Positions 14,927 through 23,612 of a DNA stretch of 46,419 nucleotides are shown here, one piece after another. Numbering within the stretch: position 1 is the first letter of the stretch; every line of letters begins with the position of its first letter. A program made the translations under genes and the position numbers. The DNA is from Verrucomicrobiota bacterium (GTDB taxonomy: Bacteria; Verrucomicrobiota; Verrucomicrobiia; JABWAM01; JAHFSZ01): contig JAHFSZ010000003.1 of assembly GCA_023265515.1 (NCBI GenBank), forward strand, positions 22,889-69,307. Reading direction: 5' to 3'. The notes beneath the pieces were generated by a model. The model was not told the origin of the DNA. It ran no database searches and saw only the letters and a program-made list of their open reading frames with translations.

Positions 14927-15985
14927 TCACACTTGCAAGCCCGGTATCTGGGCCGCAAGGGAGCTGGGGACGGCGCCGTCATGCCCGTCCCAATCAGGAG
15001 TCAACCCCAGATCACGGATCATCTGCAGATCCCGTTTGGCGTCCGCGCCCGGCGTGGTCAGATAGTTGCCGACCATGGTCGCACTCGCGCCGGCGATAAA
15101 CATCAGCGGCTGTAGTTCGCGCAGATTCACCTCGCGTCCGCCGGCCACCATGATCTCGCGGGTTGGGAGGACAAACCTGAAGACCGCGATCGTTTTCAAG
15201 ATTTCCATCGGGGGCAGGGGCTCCTTCACTTCGAAGGGTGTCCCGGGGATCGGATTGAGGAAGTTCATCGGCACGATATCGACCTCCAGCTCCTTGAGCG
15301 CGAATGCCATCGAGATCCGATGCTCGCGGGTCTCGCCCATGCCGAAGATGCCGCCGGAGCAAACTTTGATGCCGGCCTGCTTCAGGTTTCGGATGGTGTT
15401 GACGCGGTCCTGGTACGTATGCGTGGTGCAAATTTCCGGAAAAAATTCTTCGGCGGTTTCCAGATTGTGGTTGTAGGCGTGGAGGCCGGCTTGTTTCAGA
15501 CGCTCGGCGATCTTTTGCTCCTGGATGATGCCGAGCGAGGCATCGGCCCGGACCGTGCCGCTCTTGGAGAGCTGTTCGATGCGCTCGCATACCTCGTCGA
15601 GGATCGGTCCTTCCTTGAGGCCCCACCAGGCAGCGACAATGCCAAGCGCCTGTGCCTTGTTTTCCCGGGCTTCGAGCGCGGCCTTCTCGACGGGCTCCCA
15701 GTCGAGGAAGCCGTGGCGCGGGGATTCTGTCTTGAAAAAAGAAGACTGGGCGCAAAACTTGCAGTTTTCGGTGCAGCCGCCTGCCTTGGCGTTGATGATC
15801 GAGCAAAGATGGACCTGGTCGCCTCGGAAATGCCGGCGAATGCGGTTGGCCGAGCTCATCAGGTCAAAGATGTCGGCTGAATCGGTCAGCTGAATCAGTG
15901 AGAGGGCCTCCGAATGGGCGATTTCGCCGCCTGCGAGGACCCGTTCACCGAGCTCCCGAATCTGCGTCTGAGCGTTGGAGGCCAT
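14927..15985 (-). CDS. bioB: Biotin synthase, atypical cluster ligands
   Basis: This radical-SAM enzyme inserts sulfur into dethiobiotin. From ATG 15985 it is 352 residues. The radical-SAM cluster motif CTENCKFC has Cys71, Cys75 and Cys78. YNHNLET, GIKVCSGGIFGMGET (Cys209) and GGREVNL (Arg284) match BioB. In E. coli the second [2Fe-2S] cluster uses Cys97, Cys128, Cys188 and Arg260. Here the segments matching Cys97 (GIVAAWW, about 115-121) and Cys128 (RADASLG, about 146-152) have no cysteine. An extra cysteine stands ten residues before the radical-SAM motif (LCSIINAK, Cys61). A TTG start 39 nt upstream is possible, but that TTG lies in a likely -35 box. No other bio genes are close, so the cell may take up or make dethiobiotin elsewhere. 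Confidence 0.93.
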   Translation of the reverse strand: MASNAQTQIRELGERVLAGGEIAHSEALSLIQLTDSADIFDLMSSANRIRRHFRGDQVHLCSIINAKAGGCTENCKFCAQSSFFKTESPRHGFLDWEPVEKAALEARENKAQALGIVAAWWGLKEGPILDEVCERIEQLSKSGTVRADASLGIIQEQKIAERLKQAGLHAYNHNLETAEEFFPEICTTHTYQDRVNTIRNLKQAGIKVCSGGIFGMGETREHRISMAFALKELEVDIVPMNFLNPIPGTPFEVKEPLPPMEILKTIAVFRFVLPTREIMVAGGREVNLRELQPLMFIAGASATMVGNYLTTPGADAKRDLQMIRDLGLTPDWDGHDGAVPSSLAAQIPGLQV

Positions 15986-15995
15986 GCCGGATATA

Positions 15996-16024
15996 GTTAA
16001 AAGCAATGGGAGATCGATTGTCAA
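15996..16024 (-). promoter_or_regulatory. bioB: Putative bioB promoter, start-proximal
   Basis: On the minus strand a consensus TTGACA (16019-16024) is followed after 17 bp by TTTAAC (15996-16001, 4/6). RNA would start at about 15989, only a few bases before the ATG at 15983-15985. This suggests a leaderless or near-leaderless mRNA; there is no Shine-Dalgarno. Confidence 0.45.
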
Positions 16025-16129
16025 CCCAACGCAACCTCATTCTAAACAATTGACTTGATCGGAGCCACACCCGAAATAGGCGAAAAAGAACTGGTGTTTG
16101 CCGCCGTGATTGATCTTGAGTCGACTCTC

Positions 16130-18277
16130 ATGAGTCCGAAGCATCTTAAATTTCTTCTCGCGTTCCACTGCCACCAGCCGGTCGGCAACTACGAGCACGT
16201 TTTCGAGGACTGCTTCCAGAAGTGTTACCGCCCGCTGGTCGAGGCGCTGGCCGCTTTTCCGCAACTTCGCTTTTCGCTGCACTATTCCGGGCCGCTGCTC
16301 GGCTTCATCGAAAAAAAGCATCCTGAAAATCTTGAGCTGCTTCGCGTCATGACCGCGCGCGGCCAGGTCGAATGGATCGGCGGCGGTTTTTATGAGCCGA
16401 TCCTGCCGACGATTCCCGCTCGTGACGCCGTGGCGCAGATCCTCAAAATGCGGAAATGGATCGCGGACCATTTCAATTTTGATACGCGTGGCCTCTGGCT
16501 GACGGAGCGCGTCTGGGAGCCCGGTCTGCCGACGATCCTGCAGGAATCCGGCGTCGAATTCACCATGCTCGACGACACGCATTTCCTCAGCGCAGGCATT
16601 CATCCCCGCGACATGCTCGGATACTATCGGACGGAGGACAACGGGCACGCCGTCGACGTTTTCCCGATCGACTGGAGCCTGCGAAAATCGATTCCATTCC
16701 ATTCACTCGATGAGACGTTCGGTTATTTCTGGGAGCTGAAGGAGCGTGCCGCGGGCCAGTCCGTGACCCTCGGCGACGATGGCGAGAAATTCGGCGTCTG
16801 GCCGGGCACCCACAAGCACGTTTATGAGGAAAAATACTTGGAGCGTTTTCTCGACCGGCTCCAAAAGTCGTCGGACTGGCTCAAGACCGCGCACTTTGCC
16901 GACATCCGGGCCGCCCAGCCTCCCAGAGGCATGATCTACATGCCGACCGCCTCCTATCCGGAAATGATGGAATGGGCCCTGCCGTATGACGCGCGCGTCA
17001 CCTACGAGGAGTTGGCGAAAGAAATCAAGGGGCGCAGCGACCATGAGCGATTTGAGAGATTCATGCGCGGGGCGCACTGGCGGAATTTTTTTGCCAAATA
17101 TCCCGAGAGCAACCTGATGCATAAAAAGATGCTCTATCTCAGCGACAAGCTTAACCAGAGCAAGAGGAGCGTTTCCAAAGGCCTGAAAAACGGTGTTGCG
17201 CGCGCTTACGATGCGCTTTGGCAGGGGCAGTGTAACTGCGCGTACTGGCACGGCCTCTTTGGCGGGCTTTACCTGCGTCACCTGCGCGAGGGAATCTACC
17301 GCCAGCTTCTTGGCGCCGAACTCGAACTCAAGCGCCTCACGAAGGACGGAGGGACGGTTGCGATCGAGAGGATGGACTTCGACTGTGATGGCCGCGAGGA
17401 AATTCTGGTGTCGGGGCCGGTGATGAATCTCTACATCCAGCCGCATTATGGGGGCAGTGCCTTCGAGTTCGACGTTTTGCCGCGCCGGGCCAACCTTCTG
17501 AATGTTCTGACCCGCCGGCCGGAGCCGTATCATCTCCACATTCGTGCGGCCGAAAAATCCAGAGAGGATACATTCGGGTCGATTCACGATCTTAACCGGG
17601 TCAAGGAGAAGGGCCTTGAAAAGAAAATCGTCCACGACTGGCACCTGAAGCGCTTGTTCCTCGACCACTTGATCGCGCCTGACGTCACGCTGGAGCGATT
17701 CGCGCGAGCCGACTCAGGAGAGTACGGCGACTTCGTCAACCAGCCCTACCGGGTGCTCGAGACGTCGAACCCTCCGACGGGCGGCGCCAGAATCCGGATG
17801 GAGCGGGAGGGAGGCATTTATCGAGACGGGGTCCTTTCTCCCGTGACGATTTGCAAAACCTATCACATCCAGAGGGAGAGCGGACGCGTGGAGTACGAAG
17901 TCGTCGCGCCCGAGCCTTTTCCCGGGACCGTCCGGATGGTCTTCGGCATCGAACTGAATTTCATCCCCCCGGAGGCCATTTCAAAGGGACAGCACCTGCT
18001 GATTAACCATGACGTCCAGCTGGGTCTCGCGGACCAGAAAGAGGTTCGCGATGTCGAATCGCTTATTCTCATCGATGGGCCCGGGAAAATGAAACTTATT
18101 TTTGGGGCGGCCGAGAGGTTTCACTTATGGACTTTCCCGGTCGAGACGGTTTCGCAGTCGGAAAGCGGCTTGGAGCGCACCTATCAGGGGACATCGGCAC
18201 TTTTGTGGCGCCCTCTGGAATTAAGAGCCGAACAAAAACATAAAATCACACTTGAATTCAGGTTGGCGCTCGCCTAG
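16130..18277 (+). CDS. GH57 family 4-alpha-glucanotransferase / alpha-amylase-like enzyme
   Basis: It acts on alpha-1,4-glucans (glycogen, maltodextrin), probably in the cytoplasm since no signal peptide is seen. The start at ATG 16130 gives 715 residues and places HCHQPVGN (GH57 motif 1) at 13-20, as usual; a TTG start 75 nt upstream is less likely. Other motifs: EWIGGGFYEPIL at 81-92, WLTERVWEP with the likely nucleophile Glu126, and LGDDGEKFGVWP with the likely acid Asp216 or Asp217. The C-terminal half has the beta-rich regions (DUF1925/DUF1926 type) seen in Thermococcus litoralis 4-alpha-glucanotransferase, including FDCDGREEILVSGP. It is divergent from bioB, with a weak TTGACT box at 16050. 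The two small genes downstream lie close behind. Confidence 0.9.
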   Translation: MSPKHLKFLLAFHCHQPVGNYEHVFEDCFQKCYRPLVEALAAFPQLRFSLHYSGPLLGFIEKKHPENLELLRVMTARGQVEWIGGGFYEPILPTIPARDAVAQILKMRKWIADHFNFDTRGLWLTERVWEPGLPTILQESGVEFTMLDDTHFLSAGIHPRDMLGYYRTEDNGHAVDVFPIDWSLRKSIPFHSLDETFGYFWELKERAAGQSVTLGDDGEKFGVWPGTHKHVYEEKYLERFLDRLQKSSDWLKTAHFADIRAAQPPRGMIYMPTASYPEMMEWALPYDARVTYEELAKEIKGRSDHERFERFMRGAHWRNFFAKYPESNLMHKKMLYLSDKLNQSKRSVSKGLKNGVARAYDALWQGQCNCAYWHGLFGGLYLRHLREGIYRQLLGAELELKRLTKDGGTVAIERMDFDCDGREEILVSGPVMNLYIQPHYGGSAFEFDVLPRRANLLNVLTRRPEPYHLHIRAAEKSREDTFGSIHDLNRVKEKGLEKKIVHDWHLKRLFLDHLIAPDVTLERFARADSGEYGDFVNQPYRVLETSNPPTGGARIRMEREGGIYRDGVLSPVTICKTYHIQRESGRVEYEVVAPEPFPGTVRMVFGIELNFIPPEAISKGQHLLINHDVQLGLADQKEVRDVESLILIDGPGKMKLIFGAAERFHLWTFPVETVSQSESGLERTYQGTSALLWRPLELRAEQKHKITLEFRLALA

Positions 18278-18294
18278 TAAGAGGAAGGAAATTT

Positions 18295-18648
18295 ATGAAA
18301 AAAATCAGCACTCTCTTTTTGGCTTTTATTTTGACGATCGTCACATCCAGTTGCGTCACCGGGGGCGGAAAGGAAAAGGCGGCGAGCAATCCTCCTCCGC
18401 CTCCTCCCGAGGAACAGGCGCCTGCTCCGGATGGCACCGGATCATCCGCGCCGACCGAAGGCAGTGGCGCGGTGGATATCGACAAACTTCCCAAGAAGAA
18501 GGGCTATCCATATGGCATCAAGACAAGTACGACAGGCCTGGTCAAGAGCCCGTACGCTCCTGATAAGGAGCTCGTGGACGTGAGCCGCTTCCAGTCGGGG
18601 AACTTCGTCCGTTGTCCTCATACCGGAAAAATATTTGTAGTTCCCTGA
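18295..18648 (+). CDS. Small proline-rich lipoprotein
   Basis: This 117-residue protein starts after a strong Shine-Dalgarno (AGGAAGG). It has a type II signal peptide with lipobox IVTSSC (Cys20), then a low-complexity linker with six prolines in a row and acidic/Ser-rich stretches. A short C-terminal module follows (YGIKTSTTGLVKSPYAP, then VDVSRFQSGNFVRCPHTGKI and a final VVP). That module looks like a small fold that could be conserved: it has one cysteine-histidine pair (RCPHTG). No function is known. It lies 17 bp after the GH57 gene and 3 bp before the VOC gene, so it is probably co-transcribed with both. Confidence 0.75.
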   Translation: MKKISTLFLAFILTIVTSSCVTGGGKEKAASNPPPPPPEEQAPAPDGTGSSAPTEGSGAVDIDKLPKKKGYPYGIKTSTTGLVKSPYAPDKELVDVSRFQSGNFVRCPHTGKIFVVP

Positions 18649-18651
18649 GCC

Positions 18652-19056
18652 GTGGGAGTCAGAAAACTGCTTCACACCCGCTACCGGGTGGATGATCTGG
18701 AGAAGACGGTCCGGTTCTACAAGGACATCCTCGGCCTCGAGGAGGTTGCGCGGCACAAATCCGCTCGCGGCTCAGAGCTGGTTTTCTTCAAGGCCCCGCA
18801 GAGCGAGGAACTTATCGAGATCTGCTGTTATCCCAAGAGTGGCCCAGTCAAGGTCCAGCCGGATCTGACGCACCTGGCGTTCGAGGTCGACGACATGGAG
18901 GCCTTCGCCAAGAATTTGTCCGCCCGGGGAGTTTCGCTCTCTGAGCCGCCTTCCGCTTCATCCTCCGGAAGTGTCATCGCTTTTCTGGACGCTCCTGAAG
19001 GCTACGAGATCGAGTTGATTCAGCGCGCAAAAAAACCGAACGCGGCAAGGGTTTAG
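18652..19056 (+). CDS. VOC-family protein, lactoylglutathione lyase (glyoxalase I)-like
   Basis: This 134-residue cytoplasmic protein has two beta-alpha-beta-beta-beta modules. The four expected metal-ligand positions can be seen: His8 in LLHTRYRV, Glu in ELIEICC, His in LTHLAFEV and Glu in GYEIELIQ. This fits glyoxalase I, which isomerises the methylglyoxal-glutathione adduct. The substrate could differ, as the family is broad, and glutathione use is not certain in this group. It uses a GTG start only 3 bp after the lipoprotein stop, with no clear Shine-Dalgarno, so translation is probably coupled. Confidence 0.82.
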   Translation: MGVRKLLHTRYRVDDLEKTVRFYKDILGLEEVARHKSARGSELVFFKAPQSEELIEICCYPKSGPVKVQPDLTHLAFEVDDMEAFAKNLSARGVSLSEPPSASSSGSVIAFLDAPEGYEIELIQRAKKPNAARV

Positions 19057-19074
19057 CGGAGACGCGGCCCGATT

Positions 19075-19599
19075 TCAGAGGTTTCGTTGCCCGACCCCGG
19101 AAAGCTGTTTGGGGTGGCCGGTTTTGTTTGCCGGCAACTGATTGTAGCGCGACAGTTTGCCGAACAGCATCTCGTTCCGGGCCCGATAGATCCGCCTCAG
19201 GTAGCTCCGAAAGAAGAACTGGTTAAACCACATTCCGGCGCTTCCCGCGGGAAAACGGTAAAGGATGCATTCGGTGACGCGGGTCCCGCCGGGGATCGAC
19301 TCGAAATAGAAATCATGCTCCCAGCAAGGCAGCACGCTTTTTTGCCAAATGTAGGAAAAATGCCGGTTGACGCTGTAGGAATTGACATACGACACCCATT
19401 GAAGTGGGAACCCGAAAAAGCGCGCCTGGAGCGAAAGCGAACAGCCGCTCCCCAGATAACGACCCGATCTTTTCTGAAGCTTAAATCCGAGGTGACTCGG
19501 AAATAGACTCAGGAAAAAATCTGTATCTGTGAGCGACTTGAATACTTTTTCAACCGGCGAACCAAAATCGATCTTTTCACTGAAAACGCACAACCCCAT
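19075..19599 (-). CDS. SRPBCC (START/Bet v1-like) family protein
   Basis: This 174-residue protein opens with the pattern FSEKIDFGSPVEKVFKSLTD, typical of polyketide-cyclase/SRPBCC proteins: a beta-strand, then a helix-grip entrance. Later strands include SCSL-like and VTECILYRFPAGSAG, and a C-terminal helix-rich segment (FFFRSYLRRIYRARNEML) closes the pocket. Such proteins bind small hydrophobic ligands; the ligand here is unknown. It is convergent with the VOC gene and divergent from rpe. The last 25 residues look disordered. Confidence 0.7.
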   Translation of the reverse strand: MGLCVFSEKIDFGSPVEKVFKSLTDTDFFLSLFPSHLGFKLQKRSGRYLGSGCSLSLQARFFGFPLQWVSYVNSYSVNRHFSYIWQKSVLPCWEHDFYFESIPGGTRVTECILYRFPAGSAGMWFNQFFFRSYLRRIYRARNEMLFGKLSRYNQLPANKTGHPKQLSGVGQRNL

Positions 19600-19747
19600 A
19601 CTGCTTTTCCAAACTCTGCGATGTATTGGTTAACCAGCCCGTGAACGGAAACGCTGGATATCCGCTTGTGCTATGCACAACATCCGCCTAATGGTAATGG
19701 GTTGTGATCCAATTTACAAGCCATCATATGCGGGGAGATGCCCTGTG

Positions 19748-20407
19748 ATGAAGAAAATGATCGCCGCTTCGATTCTTGCCGGCGATTTCGGCCATTTTGC
19801 CGAGGAAGCCCGGCGGGCCGAGCTTGCCGGGGCCGACTGGCTCCATCTTGACATCATGGACGGCCACTTCGTCCCGAATATCAGTTTCGGGCCGGGTGTG
19901 GCGGCCGCCGTCAAAAAAAACACCCGTCTGCCGCTCGACGTCCACCTGATGATCACGCACCCCCAGAATTACCTGGAGGCTTTCATCAAGGCTGGGGCGG
20001 CGAGCATCAGCGTCCACATCGAGGCGGAACATCCGGTCAACGAGACGCTCGGGCGGATCCGGAAAGCCGGGTTGCGCGCGGGCCTCGCGATCAACCCGGA
20101 AACGCCGATCGAGAGCCTCGCGAGCGTAGATTGGAAGCTTGTCGACATCGTGCTCTGCATGACGGTCCATCCCGGTTTTGGAGGGCAGGCGTTCCTCGAT
20201 GATGTCCTGACGAAAGTCCGCGAGCTTGCCCGGCGGCGCGACGCCGAAAAACGGCCTTACGATATCGAAGTTGACGGCGGCATCAACAATGAGACGGCCA
20301 GGCGCGCCGCGCAGGCCGGAGCCAACGTCATGGTCGCGGGAACGTCGCTTTTTTCACGCCAGGACATGAAGCAAGCGGTCGAGGAGATGCGCCGGGCGAT
20401 CGCGTGA
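19748..20407 (+). CDS. rpe: Ribulose-phosphate 3-epimerase
   Basis: It interconverts ribulose-5-phosphate and xylulose-5-phosphate in the pentose phosphate pathway. The TIM-barrel protein of 219 residues has the family motifs AASILAGDFGHF, LHLDIMDGHFVPNISFG, LDVHLMI, TVHPGFGGQ and IEVDGGI, with the usual His and Asp metal ligands. The start at ATG 19748 is chosen because the following MKKMIAASIL fits; GGGGAG lies 10 nt upstream. A longer frame from 19673 adds non-conserved residues. It is followed after 31 bp by lepA on the same strand. Confidence 0.96.
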   Translation: MKKMIAASILAGDFGHFAEEARRAELAGADWLHLDIMDGHFVPNISFGPGVAAAVKKNTRLPLDVHLMITHPQNYLEAFIKAGAASISVHIEAEHPVNETLGRIRKAGLRAGLAINPETPIESLASVDWKLVDIVLCMTVHPGFGGQAFLDDVLTKVRELARRRDAEKRPYDIEVDGGINNETARRAAQAGANVMVAGTSLFSRQDMKQAVEEMRRAIA

Positions 20408-20438
20408 TCCGCCCGAACCTTCATCTGATCCTTTTGCC

Positions 20439-22235
20439 ATGAGCGAGCTTCCGATCCGAAATTTCTGCATCATTGCCCACATCGACCATGGCAAGACGAC
20501 CCTTTCGGACCGGCTTTTGGAAAAAACGCATACGATCGCCATGCGCGAGATGCGCGATCAAATGCTCGATGGAATGGACCTGGAACGCGAGCGCGGCATC
20601 ACCATCAAGGCCCACCCGGTCAACATGAAGTACACGGCCAAGAACGGCCGGACTTACGAACTCAACCTGATCGACACTCCCGGGCACGTCGATTTCGCCT
20701 ACGAAGTTTCGCGGAGTCTGGCAGCGTGCGAGGGCGCCCTGCTGATCGTGGACGCGGCGCAGGGCGTGGAGGCGCAGACGGTGGCCAATGTGCACATGGC
20801 GATGAAGCAGAAGCTGCCGATCATTCCGGTGATCAACAAGGTCGATCTGCCAACAGCCGATATTCCCAACGTAAAGCACCAGCTTGAAGAGATCCTGGCG
20901 ATCCCGGGCGAGGATGCAATCCTTTGCAGCGCCAAATCAGGAATCGGGATCGACGAGGTTCTTGAAGCAGTGATCGACCGAATTCCGGCCCCCGAGGACA
21001 ACCGGAAAGCGCCACTCCAGGCGCTTGTCTTCGACAGCATGTTCGATTCCTTCCGGGGTGTGGTGGTCCATGTCCGGGTCTTCGCCGGTGAGCTTGTTCC
21101 GGGCATGTCCATCCGGCTGATGGGTGCTGGAGAGAACTACGAGGTCAAGAGCGTGGGTGTTTTCACACCGAAGCCCGAAGAGCGGGAGAGATTGGGCACT
21201 GGGAGCGCCGGTTACGTCATCGCCAATATCAAGACCCCTTCCGAGGTCAGAATTGGTGAAACAATCACCAGCGTGAAGCATCCGGCAAAGCATCCTCTGC
21301 CCGGATTCCAGGAGGTTCATCCAATGGTCTTCAGCGGCATTTATCCGCTGAACACGACGGACTACGAGCGCCTCAAGGTCAGCCTGGGCAAGCTCCAGTT
21401 GAACGACTCCTCGTTTGTTTTTCAATCAGAAAGCTCGGTGGCGCTTGGTTTCGGCTACCGGTGCGGATTCCTTGGCTTGCTTCACATGGAGATCATCCAG
21501 GAGCGACTTCGCCGCGAGTTTGATCTGGACATCATTTCCACTTACCCGAGCGTTATCTATCGCGTCGTGCGCAGCAACGGTCAGGTGCTCGAGATCGACA
21601 ACCCGGCTTTCATGCCGGACCCCTCCGTCATCGATCACATCGAGGAGCCGTATGTGCGGGTCTTTCTGATGACCCCGAACGATTCGATGGGCGACTTGAT
21701 GGGTCTTGTCATGGAACGGCGCGGCGTCTGCAAGCGGACCGAGTCGATCGATTCGCACCGCGTCATGTTGACGTGCGAAATGCCGCTCAACGAAATCCTT
21801 GTCGATTTCAGCGACAAGATCAAGACGATCACTCGCGGGTATGGCTCGATGGATTACGAGCACATGGGCCACCGTGAAGGCGACCTGGTCAAGCTCGATA
21901 TCCTGGTGAACCACGAGCCCGTGGATGCCTTCTCAAGCATCGTCCATCGTGAGAAAGCGGAATACCGGGGCCGCAGGCTTGCTGAAAAGCTCAAGGAGGT
22001 GATCCCGCAACAGCTCTTTACCATCGCCATTCAGGCGGCGATCGGCGGAAAGATCATCGCGCGGGAAACCGTCAAGTCGATGGGAAAGAACGTCACGGCA
22101 AAGTGCTATGGCGGCGACATCTCACGGAAGCGAAAGCTTTGGGAAAAGCAGAAGGAAGGCAAGAAGCGCATGAAGCAAATTGGGAAGGTGAACATCCCGC
22201 AGTCGGCATTCATTGCCGTGCTTAAAAATGATTAG
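20439..22235 (+). CDS. lepA: Elongation factor 4 (LepA)
   Basis: This ribosome-associated GTPase affects translocation and 30S assembly. With 598 residues it is a normal length. The G motifs are AHIDHGKT at 13-20, RERGITIKA, DTPGH and NKVD. The C-terminal LepA-specific part has TRGYGSMDYEH and KAKCYGGDISRKRKLWEKQKEGKKRMK written as TAKCYGGDISRKRKLW and following basic residues. There is no evident Shine-Dalgarno. It sits between rpe and lepB, the common lepA-lepB pair. Confidence 0.97.
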   Translation: MSELPIRNFCIIAHIDHGKTTLSDRLLEKTHTIAMREMRDQMLDGMDLERERGITIKAHPVNMKYTAKNGRTYELNLIDTPGHVDFAYEVSRSLAACEGALLIVDAAQGVEAQTVANVHMAMKQKLPIIPVINKVDLPTADIPNVKHQLEEILAIPGEDAILCSAKSGIGIDEVLEAVIDRIPAPEDNRKAPLQALVFDSMFDSFRGVVVHVRVFAGELVPGMSIRLMGAGENYEVKSVGVFTPKPEERERLGTGSAGYVIANIKTPSEVRIGETITSVKHPAKHPLPGFQEVHPMVFSGIYPLNTTDYERLKVSLGKLQLNDSSFVFQSESSVALGFGYRCGFLGLLHMEIIQERLRREFDLDIISTYPSVIYRVVRSNGQVLEIDNPAFMPDPSVIDHIEEPYVRVFLMTPNDSMGDLMGLVMERRGVCKRTESIDSHRVMLTCEMPLNEILVDFSDKIKTITRGYGSMDYEHMGHREGDLVKLDILVNHEPVDAFSSIVHREKAEYRGRRLAEKLKEVIPQQLFTIAIQAAIGGKIIARETVKSMGKNVTAKCYGGDISRKRKLWEKQKEGKKRMKQIGKVNIPQSAFIAVLKND

Positions 22236-22267
22236 GAAGATGAAGATTTCCTGATAATAGTCCTCGC

Positions 22268-23497
22268 ATGTTCTGTTTTACTCAACGTTCAAAACTCCGC
22301 AAACAGCTCCGCGATACAGTGGCCTTCATCCACAAGCGGATCCGGATCGACCGTGACCTGATGACCGCCAAGGAGATCATTCTCCTGCACAACGCGGCCG
22401 ACGAGGCGATGATGGGCTTCCGTGAAAAAACCGTCCCCCAGATGGAAAAGGAGATCGAGCGGCTCAACCAGGTTTACCAGAAAATCTTCCCGCCGCAGCC
22501 CGACCATTGGATCCGGGAGAACGGCGAGGTGTTCCTCGTCGCAATCCTGGTGGCCATGGCTTTTCGCGCCTACTTCCTCCAGCCGTTCCGGATTCCGACC
22601 GGCTCCATGCAGCCGACGCTCTACGGGGTTTTTCTGGAACAGAGCACCGTGGCGCCTCCGCCGAAGGCGCCCATCCGGTGGCTGCAGGGAATCCTTTTTG
22701 GAAAGAAGTACGTCTATGCGATGAACGAGGAGCGTGGCAGCATCAAGACGACCTATCTCCAGTGGGGTGGAAAATTCGGGCTCGTGCCCGAGATTACCGA
22801 AAAACCAGCCTGGCCGATGTTCGGATGGTGGCGATGGCTCTTTCCCGCCTCGGAGTTTACGATGGGGGACCGGCATTTCACGGTACCTGTCACGCGCGAC
22901 CAGCTCATGGAAATGCTCAATGAGCGAATCAAGAAGAAAGGCGAGTGGAGCGAGGACCCGGTTTTCGAGAAGGGGGAGATTGTCTTGAACTATCAGGTGA
23001 TCAATGGCGACCATCTGTTTGTCGACCGCTTCTCTTATAATTTCATCAGGCCGGAACGCGGCGACATTTTCGTGTTCGAGACCAAGGGCATCCCCGTGAG
23101 CGGCGTCGGACAGTTCTACATCAAACGATGCGTCGGCCTTCCCAACGAGACCATACAGATCAGGAACGACGACCACATTTACATCAATGGGAAGGCGATC
23201 CCCTCCGAGGGACCGTTCAAAAAAATTTATTCCAAACAGGATGGTTACATGGGCCATCTCAACCTGCGACGCTTTCATGAGCTGAAGCCGGACCAGCCGG
23301 TTTCTCCGAATGAATCCCATCTTTTGGATCAGAATGACTCGTTTCGAATTCCTCCGAAGTCTTACTGGGCGATGGGCGATAACACGACCCGCAGCGCGGA
23401 CAGTCGTTACTGGGGGCCCGTTCCGGAAAAAAATCTCGTCGGTCGCGCCTTCTTCGTTTACTGGCCGTTCGGCAAGCGCTGGGGAATTCCGGAGTAA
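22268..23497 (+). CDS. lepB: Signal peptidase I, with long N-terminal extension and insertion
   Basis: It cleaves signal peptides of exported proteins at the outer face of the inner membrane. A charged, probably helical cytoplasmic region (1-85) precedes one transmembrane helix (about 87-104). The catalytic Ser113 is in IPTGSMQPTLYG and Lys286 in FYIKRCVGLP; GDNTTRSADSRYWGPV completes the S26 boxes. The distance from Ser to Lys is about 173 residues, against roughly 55 in E. coli LepB, because of an inserted domain with several tryptophans (WPMFGWWRWLFP). At 409 residues it is larger than most. It lies 32 bp after lepA. The many secreted proteins in this window are likely clients. Confidence 0.93.
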   Translation: MFCFTQRSKLRKQLRDTVAFIHKRIRIDRDLMTAKEIILLHNAADEAMMGFREKTVPQMEKEIERLNQVYQKIFPPQPDHWIRENGEVFLVAILVAMAFRAYFLQPFRIPTGSMQPTLYGVFLEQSTVAPPPKAPIRWLQGILFGKKYVYAMNEERGSIKTTYLQWGGKFGLVPEITEKPAWPMFGWWRWLFPASEFTMGDRHFTVPVTRDQLMEMLNERIKKKGEWSEDPVFEKGEIVLNYQVINGDHLFVDRFSYNFIRPERGDIFVFETKGIPVSGVGQFYIKRCVGLPNETIQIRNDDHIYINGKAIPSEGPFKKIYSKQDGYMGHLNLRRFHELKPDQPVSPNESHLLDQNDSFRIPPKSYWAMGDNTTRSADSRYWGPVPEKNLVGRAFFVYWPFGKRWGIPE

Positions 23498-23612
23498 ATT
23501 TTTTAAGACATTCGCGCCCGCGCCTCCGTGCAGCTTTGCGTTTGACTTCACTTCGTCAAGCGAGTTGAATGGCCTCCTGCATGGCTGCGGCGTCTGAAAC
23601 GGAGATGAGCAG

